The notes under the pieces are model-generated. The model saw only the letters and a program-made list of their open reading frames with translations, did not search any database and was not told the DNA's origin. Positions 1-7,417 of a stretch of DNA of 24,912 bases are shown piece by piece (the stretch's first letter is position 1; the number at the start of each line of letters is the position of its first letter). The position numbers and the translations under genes are program-made. Origin of the DNA: an uncultured Eubacterium sp. Its GTDB lineage: Bacteria > Bacillota > Clostridia > Lachnospirales > Lachnospiraceae. The DNA lies in the NCBI GenBank assembly GCA_910586045.1, contig CAJUIH010000041.1, positions 1-24,912 on the forward strand. The letters run 5' to 3'.

Positions 1-150
1 AAACTGTTCTATTACCGCAGAAGGGAGCATATTCTTTATTTTTTCCTCCAACAGTTCAAGCATAAATGCCTCATCATCGCAGATTGCCACACCAATGGCA
101 TCTCTTACGGATTGTGCATTAGCATCTGTCCAACCAATAAAGTTTTCCAT
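1..150 (-). CDS. Response regulator, N-terminal fragment (cut by window edge)
   Basis: Fifty codons are visible, running off the left edge of the window. After an unusual lead of about 18 residues (MENFIGWTDANAQSVRDAIG) comes VAICDDEAFMLELLEEKI, the first strand and acidic pocket of a receiver domain. The ICDDE form is typical of the AgrA/LytR-type regulators of Firmicutes that carry a LytTR DNA-binding domain, but that domain would lie outside the window, so the subclass is a guess. The ATG start is supported by a good AAAGGAG site a few bases upstream. Codon use is more AT-rich than in the genes further right, which fits the idea that the first kilobase is of different origin. No histidine kinase is visible. 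Confidence 0.7.
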   Translation of the reverse strand, partial: MENFIGWTDANAQSVRDAIGVAICDDEAFMLELLEEKIKNMLPSAVIEQF

Positions 151-218
151 AGGTTCACATCTCCTTTATGAAAATTTTCTGCAATCAATTCCAGATGACA
201 AAAAACAACATTGCTTAT

Positions 219-246
219 ATTATATCGTAAAAACTGTTTTTGTCTG
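219..246 (-). promoter_or_regulatory. Candidate promoter of the response-regulator gene
   Basis: On the minus strand a perfect TATAAT (219-224) lies 16 bases downstream of CAGACA (241-246), a four-of-six match to the -35 consensus. It sits about 70 bases upstream of the start codon. This is a pattern match only. Confidence 0.4.
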
Positions 247-424
247 ATACGGTAAATTGTGAACAGACCTTGTTTTGTTGTGAAAAATATTTTCCCGGCA
301 ATCCTGCCGATTCGTCGCTGCCGATTCGTCAGCTAAAACTATACTTATCATTCAAAAATAGGGGCTGAGTTTTACACTCCTCTCTTCAGCCTGTTTCAGC
401 CGTTGCGAAACAAGTACCATCAGT

Positions 425-700
425 ACTTAGCAGCCCACAATGAATATTCCAGTTTCGAAGTTCATACTGTTCGGTAATAAGGAAACCGATTGGCAATTAT
501 GCAGGATATAAGAAATTTGACCAATGTAAAGCCAGCTTACGCCCCGCAAAGCGGCTCTGGGCTTGACATTCGCTCAATTTTCTTATGAATTTTAATCAAG
601 CCAATCAATGGCGGTTTCCGCTCCGGAATATCGGTTTCCATATTACCAGAACCATGGTTTCTTGGTGCAAGAATAGAATATTCACACAAGACAGTACATA
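425..700. repeat. Long imperfect inverted repeat
   Basis: Two arms of about 110 bases face each other around a GC-rich centre near 540-565. The best-kept parts are TGAATATTC (441-449) against GAATATTCA (676-684), and an 18-base block (473-490) against 630-647 with one mismatch. The inner arms (about 510-535 and 565-595) are clearly related but have drifted. The whole can fold into one long hairpin. It may be a decayed mobile element or two diverged copies of one sequence in inverted orientation. The rest of 151-1065 holds no convincing gene. Confidence 0.6.
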
Positions 701-737
701 GTCGATACAGGGAAACGGCAACCGCCGTATAAGCATA
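537..737 (-). pseudogene. Open frame without a convincing start, possible gene relic
   Basis: The minus strand is open for 66 sense codons before a TAA at 537-539, and the translation looks protein-like, ending in IERMSSPEPLCGA. The only in-frame ATG near the middle (639-641) would give 34 residues and has no ribosome binding site. The frame lies in the right arm of the inverted repeat at 425-700. I do not recognise the product. A remnant of a mobile-element gene is possible, but chance cannot be excluded. Confidence 0.25.
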
Positions 738-842
738 TTAACTGATTTCCCCGCTTTCCAACTTATTATTTTCTGAACCACTATAAAAATATCTGTGAAA
801 TTTGAAATGTAAAGAAATGAATTGTGAAATCCTAAGACATAA

Positions 843-866
843 GAAAAAGGACTGCCGAAACAGTCC
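843..866 (-). terminator. Short hairpin with T-tract
   Basis: GGACTG (849-854) and CAGTCC (861-866) form a six-base stem with a six-base loop, followed on the minus strand by five T residues (844-848). No obvious gene ends just upstream, so it may belong to a lost gene or act as a second stop after eno. Confidence 0.35.
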
Positions 867-1065
867 CTCTACCATTTTATCACTTATCCATTCTGTTTTT
901 ACCGCTTTACTCATATACGAACACGGAAACTCTGTATACTATCACGGAAACCCTTATAATTATAAGGAAAGATATAATGTTATGCCCAAATTCCTTTGCC
1001 GTTCATACGTGAATATATAGTATACTTTTTTTAAATTAAATTTTTTCGGCATAAGCTGTCGTATT

Positions 1066-1102
1066 CAAAAAGCCGGACATCCAATTCTATTGGACATCCA
1101 GC
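1066..1102 (-). terminator. Rho-independent terminator of eno
   Basis: Arms of 14 bases (1072-1085 and 1089-1102) close on a three-base loop. Eleven pairs are Watson-Crick and three are G-U in the minus-strand RNA. A run of five T residues follows. The stem begins six bases after the eno stop codon. Confidence 0.9.
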
Positions 1103-1108
1103 ATAATA

Positions 1109-2545
1109 TTACCTCTTTCCTTCAATCTCTTCTTCAATGCGCAGCAGCCTGTTATACTTCGCCACACGCTCACTGCGGCACGGCGCCCCGGTCTTGATAT
1201 ACCCGGTGTGCATCCCGACTGCCAGGTCCGCGATAAACGTATCCTCCGTTTCTCCGGACCGGTGCGACATAATCGTGCGGTATCCGTGCTCTTTCGCCGT
1301 TCGGATCGCAAGCATGGTTTCCGTCAGGCTCCCGATCTGGTTTGGCTTGATTAAAATGGCATTCGCACAGCCGCCGCCGATGCCCCGCAGCAGGCGTGAG
1401 ACATTCGTAACAAACAAGTCGTCGCCGACCAGCATGATCTTTTTCCCCAGCCGCTCCGTGATTTTTTTCCAGCCGTCCCAGTCTTCTTCATCTAACGGAT
1501 CCTCAATCGAAACGATCGGGTATTTTTCCACCAGCTTTTCATAATAAGAAATCATCTCATCCGTAGAACGCATTATCATTTGCCCGTCCGTATCCGGCGT
1601 CAGGCAGTTGCAGTCCGGTTCGCAGATACAGCCGTCTTTGACTTCCTGGGTTACAACAGTCGTTCCTTCACAGTTGCATTCCTTTTCCTGTATGTTTTCC
1701 TGCTCCAGAATTTTTGCGTTTTTACGGATCAGCGAACGCGTCTCTCCTGGGAAATAATACATGGCCGCGTCTTCCTGGAACAGCTCGCTTGCCGCCGCGT
1801 CCATCGTAAACGCGATGTCCCTGCCCGGTTCATAACCCGCTTTTTTCACGGCCCGCACCAGATAGTCAAACACTTCAAACGTATCTTTTAAGTCCGGTGC
1901 AAACCCGCCTTCGTCGCCGACGCCCGTGCTGTGGCCGTCCTGGTCTAAAAGCTGCTTTAGTTCCTGATACACCTGCGCACACCACATCAAACCCTGGCGG
2001 ATACTGTCCGCGCCAACCGGCATAATCATAAATTCCTGGAAATCAATGCAGTTTTTGCTGTGGGCGCCGCCGTTTAAAATATTCATCATCGGCATCGGGA
2101 TTGTCCCTTTTCCACAGCCGCCCAAATAACGGTACAGCGGAAGTTTTAATGCCTTGGCACTCGCCCTGGCACATGCCATAGATACGCCAAGCACCGCGTT
2201 CGCGCCGAGCGAAGATTTGTTTTGCGTACCGTCCAAATCCCGCATCCGCTCATCGATCCGGTTTTGCAGCATGGCATTTTTCCCGATTAAAAGCGGCGCG
2301 ATTTTGCTATTTACATTCGTGACCGCTTTTGTCACACCCTTACCATGGTAATCTTTTGTACCGTCGCGCAGTTCGACTGCCTCAAATTGCCCGGTACTTG
2401 CGCCGGACGGCACATCCGCCCTTGCGCGTACTACTTCCCCCGTTTCTTCGTTTTCGACCGTGACCTCAGCCTCTACCGTAGGATTCCCGCGGGAATCCAT
2501 AATCTGCCTTGCATAGATATCTATTATTTCTAACCTCGCTGACAT
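1109..2545 (-). CDS. eno: Enolase with a cysteine-rich internal insertion
   Basis: Phosphopyruvate hydratase of glycolysis, converting 2-phosphoglycerate to phosphoenolpyruvate in the cytoplasm with Mg2+. By analogy with E. coli enolase the active-site residues are all present: E171, E212 (GVGDEGGF), Mg ligands D249, E348 and D375, K400, the SHRSGETED loop (427-435) and K451. The ATG at 2545 is chosen because AAGGAGGC lies eight bases upstream; an in-frame ATG seven codons earlier has no such site. At 478 residues the protein is about 50 longer than usual. The extra length is a net insertion of about 55 residues between the second and third metal ligands (roughly 271-325), with six cysteines at 290, 292, 306, 308, 312 and 314. 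It lies 81 bases downstream of mecA in the same orientation and may share its transcript. Confidence 0.97.
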   Translation of the reverse strand: MSARLEIIDIYARQIMDSRGNPTVEAEVTVENEETGEVVRARADVPSGASTGQFEAVELRDGTKDYHGKGVTKAVTNVNSKIAPLLIGKNAMLQNRIDERMRDLDGTQNKSSLGANAVLGVSMACARASAKALKLPLYRYLGGCGKGTIPMPMMNILNGGAHSKNCIDFQEFMIMPVGADSIRQGLMWCAQVYQELKQLLDQDGHSTGVGDEGGFAPDLKDTFEVFDYLVRAVKKAGYEPGRDIAFTMDAAASELFQEDAAMYYFPGETRSLIRKNAKILEQENIQEKECNCEGTTVVTQEVKDGCICEPDCNCLTPDTDGQMIMRSTDEMISYYEKLVEKYPIVSIEDPLDEEDWDGWKKITERLGKKIMLVGDDLFVTNVSRLLRGIGGGCANAILIKPNQIGSLTETMLAIRTAKEHGYRTIMSHRSGETEDTFIADLAVGMHTGYIKTGAPCRSERVAKYNRLLRIEEEIEGKR

Positions 2546-2626
2546 AAAAAGCCTCCTTCTTTCCATAATACAATACTATTTCCAAAAGGAGGCGCTTTCA
2601 TTCATTTTTACGTTCCGATTATAAGA

Positions 2627-3205
2627 TTACAATTTTCCCAACTGCTCCACGGCATGTTCCGCTATCATACATACCCCATGTTCCATTAAAAACGCCGCAA
2701 TGCTTTCCGTCTGGCAAACTGCGTCGACATATTCATCCGCTAGGGTAAACAGCACCGCCGTCTGGCGCTGGTTATATGCGCTGATATCCGCAAGAATAAA
2801 ATAAACATCCCGGTATTTATAAAGCCAGGACTGCAGCCCGACAGGCGCCTGCGCGCAAAAATCGATCAGATGCGAAAGGCATCTGGATTTAAAAACAGCC
2901 ATTCCCATCCCGACATCCAGTCCTGCCTGCAGATGCTGCTGCGGGTCCAGCACCGATGCTTCATTTTCCGTTATAAAGATAATCTTTAATGATTCGTCGG
3001 ATAAAAACGTCGCATGCACCGCTACGTCCCCGCGTTCTTTCGTAAATCCGGTTTCTTTTTGTGCACGTTTCATAATCTGACGGAAAAAATCCTCTACGCG
3101 CGCATCATTTTTGTAAATTGCTTTTTTATCCAGCCCATAATCCGCAATTTCTTTCTCTGTCATAATGCATTGTACTGTTTTTTTATTCAACACTGAAAAC
3201 TCCAT
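2627..3205 (-). CDS. mecA: MecA-family ClpC adaptor protein
   Basis: Adaptor of the MecA/YpbH type, which delivers substrates to the ClpC-ClpP protease. In Bacillus it controls competence; in Clostridia its targets are little known. The N-terminus shows the family pattern: a short strand, then TEKEIADYGLD followed by an acidic and aromatic helix (VEDFFRQIMKRA), the substrate-binding half. A low-complexity acidic linker follows, then a C-terminal domain (from about residue 95) ending in a helix around FLMEHGVCMIAEHAVEQL. At 192 residues it is slightly shorter than B. subtilis MecA. The ATG follows AGGAGAGG. No competence genes are nearby. Confidence 0.85.
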   Translation of the reverse strand: MEFSVLNKKTVQCIMTEKEIADYGLDKKAIYKNDARVEDFFRQIMKRAQKETGFTKERGDVAVHATFLSDESLKIIFITENEASVLDPQQHLQAGLDVGMGMAVFKSRCLSHLIDFCAQAPVGLQSWLYKYRDVYFILADISAYNQRQTAVLFTLADEYVDAVCQTESIAAFLMEHGVCMIAEHAVEQLGKL

Positions 3206-3302
3206 GTCCCCTCTCCTGTTGTGAAATGTTTGATCTGATCCGGTCTGATTTTATGTTTGATTGTCCTGCTTTTCATGCAGGCAGTTTATTGTCTATACCA
3301 AA

Positions 3303-3330
3303 GTTATCACAAAGAATTACTTTTTGTCAA
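3303..3330 (-). promoter_or_regulatory. Promoter of mecA (and possibly eno)
   Basis: On the minus strand a perfect TTGACA (3325-3330) is followed after 16 bases by GATAAC (3303-3308). It lies about 100 bases upstream of mecA. The leader contains a small hairpin, CCTGC/GCAGG, near 3270-3285. Confidence 0.65.
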
Positions 3331-3401
3331 CATGTTCGCGGATATTCGTAAAGAAAATCGCAGCCATTTAAATAAAGTATTATATTTACCATTGGAAAGT
3401 C

Positions 3402-3428
3402 AACCAATTTATTTTTTATGCATATAAT
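3402..3428 (+). promoter_or_regulatory. Candidate sporulation (sigma-K/E-like) promoter of the collagen operon
   Basis: CATATAAT (3421-3428) matches the CATA-type -10 of the mother-cell sigma factors, with an AACC (3402-3405) at -35 spacing for sigma-K. The same bases contain TATAAT, so a sigma-A reading is possible, but no good -35 hexamer is present. The start of the gene lies about 50 bases downstream. Confidence 0.45.
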
Positions 3429-3434
3429 TTAAGA

Positions 3435-3450
3435 TGATAAAACTTTATCA
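3435..3450. promoter_or_regulatory. Perfect palindrome at the expected transcription start
   Basis: TGATAAA-AC-TTTATCA is a perfect inverted repeat with seven-base arms. It begins about seven bases after the -10 element of the collagen operon, so it would sit at the transcription start. It may be an operator or a 5' end structure. Confidence 0.4.
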
Positions 3451-3481
3451 TAAATAATATCCAATTTATGAGGTGATTTTT

Positions 3482-4333
3482 TTGAATCCTTATCATACAA
3501 ACCGAATGCTTTTTCCGCAGAATCTATTTGGCATGAGAATGCCGAACAGGAACTGCCAGGCAAACGCAGGCCAGCCCTGCCATTTTGTATCTGAGACGAA
3601 CCGCAGCGAAGCATCCAAAGCTTTCGATTATACAGGTAATATAAATCCCAATCCCGCAGAACCCGGATCTGAACCGTGCTGTGATTGTGGGCCGGAAACG
3701 GCAATGACATGTGATTCGTGCTGTTATTGTAATCCACCGGTACCGCCGGAAGAAATACCGGGTCCAATGGGCCCAAGAGGAGAACCAGGCCCGCCCGGCT
3801 GCCGCGGAGAACGCGGTGAAACCGGGCCGCAGGGAGTAACCGGCCCGCAGGGCCCGCAGGGGGCCACAGGTCCAATGGGCCCAAGAGGAGATCCCGGAGA
3901 ACGCGGGCCTGCAGGACCTGCCGGCTATCCGCAAAACAGTATTTTTGCGGCCTTTTTGGGCCAGGATTTGATGATGCCGGAACGTGCCCTTGTACCGTTG
4001 AAATTGGAAATACCGGATATTACCCAAAATATATCTCTTTGCGACCAATACTCCATCACTCTGACGCCAGGCTACTATGTAATCAGTTATTATCTGACCG
4101 CTGTAATCAAACGGCATTGTTTCATAAAACTGACTCCCGTACTGCAGAAACAAAAACTGGCCATGTACGCCGCCTGCGCAGAAGCTGCAAAACGCAAAGA
4201 AATGCTGGTGATGTCCAGATATTTTATCATCCACGTACCCGCGCATGCTACGCTGTCCTTTGCATGGCAGGCAAGCGAAAGCACCTACCATATCCATATG
4301 GATCTAAATATCGAAAAACTATGCAGGCAATAG
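3482..4333 (+). CDS. Collagen-like surface protein with C-terminal globular domain
   Basis: A protein of 283 residues. The first 92 form a cysteine-containing lead with CCDCG and CDSCCYC clusters. Residues 93-148 are about 18 uninterrupted Gly-X-Y triplets (GPMGPRGEPGPPG type), and 150-283 form a predicted beta-rich domain resembling the C1q/TNF-like heads of BclA-type spore collagens. TTG at 3482 is the preferred start, because GAGGTGA ends five bases before it and the resulting N-terminus (MNP) parallels the MNQ of the second collagen gene; a GTG at 3473 lies inside that site. No signal peptide is visible, which fits a spore-coat or exosporium protein made in the mother cell. The glycosyltransferase gene follows after 20 bases and probably modifies it. 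Confidence 0.85.
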   Translation: MNPYHTNRMLFPQNLFGMRMPNRNCQANAGQPCHFVSETNRSEASKAFDYTGNINPNPAEPGSEPCCDCGPETAMTCDSCCYCNPPVPPEEIPGPMGPRGEPGPPGCRGERGETGPQGVTGPQGPQGATGPMGPRGDPGERGPAGPAGYPQNSIFAAFLGQDLMMPERALVPLKLEIPDITQNISLCDQYSITLTPGYYVISYYLTAVIKRHCFIKLTPVLQKQKLAMYAACAEAAKRKEMLVMSRYFIIHVPAHATLSFAWQASESTYHIHMDLNIEKLCRQ

Positions 4334-4353
4334 CGCAAAGAAAGGAGCAGAAC

Positions 4354-5421
4354 ATGCCTACCATCAGCCTTTGCATGATCGTTAAAAATGAAGAACGGCA
4401 TATCGCGCGCTGTCTTGACAGTGTCGCCGCACTTGTAGATGAAATGGTAATTGTAGATACCGGCTCTACTGACCGTACGATAGAAATTGTGTCCGGTTAT
4501 CCAGCAAATGTCTACTCATACCCATGGAATGATAACTTTTCCGACGCAAGAAACTATTCTTTTTCCAAAGCTACGATGGACTACTGTATGTGGATGGATG
4601 CCGACGATATCCTGGATGCGGCGGAAATGGAAAAATTCCAGCAGTTAAAACAATCCCTGGAACCGGATGTTGATATTGTTATGATGAAATATCATACGGC
4701 ATTCGACGAAGCCGGTAAGCCGTCTTTTTCCTATTTTAGGGAACGCTGGATCAAAAACACCCCCAAGTACCGCTGGATCGGCGCGGTTCATGAAGTCATC
4801 GTACCAAACGGCAAGGTCGTTTATTCCGATCTTGCTATTTTTCACAAAAAAATAGGCGCCGGGGATCCGGACCGGAATCTGCGGATCTACAATAAAATGA
4901 TTGCCGACGGAACCCCCTTAGAACCGCGGCAGCAATATTATTACGGACGGGAATTATATTATCACAGACAATATGCGCAGGCCATAGCGGTTTTGGAACA
5001 ATTTCTGCTCGCGGAGGATGGATGGATCGAAAATAAAATTGAAGCCTGCTCCATCTGCGCCAACTGTTACTACGGGCTTTCACAGGATCAAGCCGCACTG
5101 CACGCCCTTTTGCGCAGCATGTGCTTTGACCTGCCAAGAGCGGAAATCTGCTGTGAAATCGGAAAATATTTTCTGGAACGCGAAAACTACCGCAATGCCG
5201 TCTACTGGTATGAAACCGCGCTGCATGCACAAAAAAACAATTCGTCCTGCGGATTTATCCTGCCGGACTGTTATGATTATATTCCGCTTTTACAGCTATG
5301 CGTCTGTTATGACCGGTTAGGAGACCGTCAAAAAGCAAAAGCATACAACGAACAAGCCGGAGCAGTCAAACCGTACTCCAAGGCTTACCTTTACAATAAA
5401 CAGTATTTTGAAAGCCAGTAA
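4354..5421 (+). CDS. Family 2 glycosyltransferase with TPR-like C-terminus
   Basis: A soluble transferase of 355 residues. The GT-A fold is marked by SLCMIVKNEE (5-14), DTGSTD (35-40), the NFSDARN motif (61-67) and the metal-binding DADD (82-85). WIGAVHE further on is typical of the SunS-like and TPR-linked branch of the family. From about residue 200 to the end, helical pairs rich in Tyr and Ala look like TPR repeats, often the part that holds the protein acceptor. AAAGGAG lies six bases before the ATG; a longer upstream frame overlaps the collagen gene and is not used. Position directly after one collagen gene and before another suggests it glycosylates Thr in their Gly-X-Thr triplets, as known for BclA. 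That role is an inference. Confidence 0.88.
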   Translation: MPTISLCMIVKNEERHIARCLDSVAALVDEMVIVDTGSTDRTIEIVSGYPANVYSYPWNDNFSDARNYSFSKATMDYCMWMDADDILDAAEMEKFQQLKQSLEPDVDIVMMKYHTAFDEAGKPSFSYFRERWIKNTPKYRWIGAVHEVIVPNGKVVYSDLAIFHKKIGAGDPDRNLRIYNKMIADGTPLEPRQQYYYGRELYYHRQYAQAIAVLEQFLLAEDGWIENKIEACSICANCYYGLSQDQAALHALLRSMCFDLPRAEICCEIGKYFLERENYRNAVYWYETALHAQKNNSSCGFILPDCYDYIPLLQLCVCYDRLGDRQKAKAYNEQAGAVKPYSKAYLYNKQYFESQ

Positions 5422-5460
5422 ATTTTTACAGAGCTTGCGGTAGCAATTTTCTAATCGCAG

Positions 5461-5469
5461 CATACTGTA
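5461..5469 (+). promoter_or_regulatory. Candidate sporulation -10 element of the second collagen gene
   Basis: CATACTGTA fits the CATA-N3-TA form of mother-cell sigma factor -10 elements and resembles the CATATAAT before the first collagen gene. The -35 side is poor. If used, transcription would start near 5475 and leave a leader of about 54 bases before 5528. Confidence 0.35.
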
Positions 5470-5527
5470 TTTGTAGAAAGGATACTTTATGTATTCTTTT
5501 TTAATAAATTTGAAAGGTGTGTTTTGT

Positions 5528-7069
5528 ATGAATCAAAATAATTTATATAATAATTGCTGCCAAAATCCATGTCATTCGCACTGCTGTGAACGCGGGCCGG
5601 CCGGACCTAAGGGAGATCCCGGCCCTATGGGACCGCAGGGCGTAAAAGGTGACACCGGCTGCCCAGGGCCAAAAGGCGATCCTGGCGAACAAGGCCCTAT
5701 GGGACCGCAGGGCGTTCCGGGAACTGCTGGTCCAAGAGGCCCAAGGGGCAATACCGGCCCGGTAGGACCGACCGGAAACACCGGGCCAAGAGGCTGCGCC
5801 GGCCCAAGGGGCTACGCCGGGCCGCAGGGCATCCAGGGTATCCAGGGCGTTCGAGGCGATATCGGGCCAAAAGGCGATCCTGGGTGTGAAGGGCCGCAGG
5901 GCGATATCGGGCCGCAAGGCCCTGCCGGACCTGTAGGGCCAACCGGACCTGTAGGGCCGCAGGGTGATATCGGACCGCAGGGTCCAAGAGGAATACCAGG
6001 GCCGGCTGGTCCAGTAGGGCCGACCGGAGCCATGGGACCGCAGGGTGTAACCGGGCCGCAGGGCACGCAAGGCGTAACCGGGCCAATCGGGCTGCAGGGT
6101 CCAAAAGGCTGCCCTGGCGACCAGGGACCGACCGGAGCAACCGGACCGACAGGCACAGCCGGAGCAACAGGAGCTACTGGCGCTACTGGTGCGACGGGGC
6201 CGACCGGAGCCGATGGCGCAGCGGGTGCCACTGGTGCGACCGGGGCCGACGGCGCAACGGGAGCAACCGGGCCGACCGGAGCCGACGGTATCGCCGGGCC
6301 AACAGGTGCAACCGGAGCCGATGGACCAACGGGACCGGCTGGTGCAGACGGCGCGACCGGACCGACGGGACCAACGGGCGCTACGGGCGCAGACGGCGCA
6401 ACAGGGCCAACGGGCGCTACGGGCGCTACGGGCGCAGACGGCGCAACAGGGCCAACGGGCACTACGGGCGCAGACGGCGCAACAGGGCCAACGGGCGCTA
6501 CGGGCGCAACCGGTGCGACGGGCGCTACGGGTGCTACAGGCGCGGCAGGCACAGGCGCGATTATTCCATTTGCATCCGGACTGCCGATCTCTCTGACGAC
6601 GATTGCCGGGGGGCTGGCCGGACTTCCTGCTTTTGTTGGATTTGGAAACAGTGCACAAGGACTGACATTGTTAGGATCTACCATTAATATTACAAACGCA
6701 AGCGGAACACTTTCAAACTTTGCGTTCCAAGTTCCACGTGCCGGTATCCTTACTTCATTCAGTGCATTCTTTAGTACAACAGCGGCGCTTTCCCTGATCG
6801 GTTCAACCCTTACCGTAAATGCACAGCTTTACCAGTCCACAACGCCAGACAACGTATTTTCACCGATTGCCGGAACTCTGATCCCTCTGGCACCGTCACT
6901 GACCGGGGTATTATCGATTGGTACGCTGGCAAGCGGCTCACTGACCGGGCTTAATATCCCGGTAACGGCCCAAACCAGGCTGATGCTGGTATTTTCCGCA
7001 ACAGCAAGCGGATTGACTCTGGTTAATACCGTTGTCGGCTACGCAAGCGCCGGTTTGAGTATTAATTAA
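5528..7069 (+). CDS. Long collagen-like protein with BclB-type C-terminal domain
   Basis: A protein of 513 residues. The lead (1-22) is rich in Asn and Cys (NNCCQNPC, HSHCC). Gly-X-Y repeats run without a break from about 23 to 340, some 106 triplets. They start mixed (GPKGDPGPMG) and become almost pure GATGATGPTG/GADG from about 200, so Thr acceptor sites are dense. From about 341 (GAIIPFASGLPISLTTIAGG) a hydrophobic beta-rich domain of 170 residues matches the C-terminal domain of exosporium BclB-related proteins. ATG 5528 follows AAAGGTG; an in-frame ATG at 5489 also has an AAAGGA site and would add 13 residues, but lies close to the likely transcription start. The neighbouring glycosyltransferase is a likely partner. 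Confidence 0.9.
   Translation: MNQNNLYNNCCQNPCHSHCCERGPAGPKGDPGPMGPQGVKGDTGCPGPKGDPGEQGPMGPQGVPGTAGPRGPRGNTGPVGPTGNTGPRGCAGPRGYAGPQGIQGIQGVRGDIGPKGDPGCEGPQGDIGPQGPAGPVGPTGPVGPQGDIGPQGPRGIPGPAGPVGPTGAMGPQGVTGPQGTQGVTGPIGLQGPKGCPGDQGPTGATGPTGTAGATGATGATGATGPTGADGAAGATGATGADGATGATGPTGADGIAGPTGATGADGPTGPAGADGATGPTGPTGATGADGATGPTGATGATGADGATGPTGTTGADGATGPTGATGATGATGATGATGAAGTGAIIPFASGLPISLTTIAGGLAGLPAFVGFGNSAQGLTLLGSTINITNASGTLSNFAFQVPRAGILTSFSAFFSTTAALSLIGSTLTVNAQLYQSTTPDNVFSPIAGTLIPLAPSLTGVLSIGTLASGSLTGLNIPVTAQTRLMLVFSATASGLTLVNTVVGYASAGLSIN
6381..6497 (+). repeat. 36-base tandem repeats inside the collagen gene
   Basis: Three copies of a 36-base unit (6381-6416, 6426-6461, 6462-6497) differ at only one base. 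A nine-base partial unit (6417-6425) lies between the first two. Each unit encodes four triplets, so gain or loss keeps the frame. Confidence 0.9.
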
Positions 7070-7089
7070 ACTGCCATCCCTTGTCTTTG

Positions 7090-7133
7090 GCCTGTTTCCC
7101 TGCCTGGCGGCGGGGAAACGGGCGTCAGTTTTT
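7090..7133 (+). terminator. Rho-independent terminator of the second collagen gene
   Basis: An 11-base stem (7090-7100 with 7113-7123, one G-U pair) is followed by CAG and five T residues (7129-7133). It starts about 20 bases after the stop codon. Confidence 0.9.
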
Positions 7134-7182
7134 GAATCGTAATACCAAGTACTTTCGCCATGGCTTGCAACTGCAAATATGA

Positions 7183-7242
7183 GCTGGGAAAGCCGGGCAA
7201 ACCGTCTCTCCCAGCGTCCGGTGAACAAAAATGCAACACCTG
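7183..7242. repeat. Short copy of palindromic repeat family A
   Basis: GCTGGG (7183-7188) and CCCAGC (7210-7215) enclose CCGGGCAAACCGTCTCT, the hallmark of family A, and the segment runs on to AACACCTG at 7242. The right side is nearly the same as the right side of the copy at 15533-15632. Most of the left arm is missing. The rest of 7134-7300 shows nothing else. Confidence 0.75.
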
Positions 7243-7296
7243 ATCTAAACTGTCACCGTGGCTTTGGAAATAAGCGGAAAAATATTAATTTTCATC

Positions 7297-7325
7297 TTTT
7301 CATCCCGCAAAAAATATATTATAAT
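7297..7325 (+). promoter_or_regulatory. Candidate promoter of the two-TM protein gene
   Basis: A perfect TATAAT (7320-7325) lies 17 bases after TTTTCA (7297-7302), a four-of-six -35 match. The start codon is about 90 bases downstream. Confidence 0.45.
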
Positions 7326-7417
7326 ATTTCGTAAAGTGTATTTGGAATAAATACCTGCCATTTTGTATACAAGGGAATATCCCGAAAATTATAACTTCAC
7401 TAAGGAGCGCCCGTATT

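Noticed and set aside
802..1020. 72-residue plus-strand frame
   Set aside because: No ribosome binding site, composition like non-coding DNA, and it spans a terminator-like hairpin.
3429..4297. Antisense frames over the first collagen gene
   Set aside because: Same cause as above; the plus-strand gene has collagen triplets, a ribosome binding site and a downstream partner gene.
4039..4353. Upstream extension of the glycosyltransferase gene
   Set aside because: It overlaps the collagen gene and gives an unrelated N-terminus. The ATG at 4354 has AAAGGAG and starts exactly at the family fold.
5543..6684. Long open frames antisense to the collagen gene (371 and 290 residues)
   Set aside because: They are products of the GC-rich, 9-base periodic Gly-X-Y coding sequence read backwards, giving Pro/Val/Ala or Arg/Ser repeats with no start signals.
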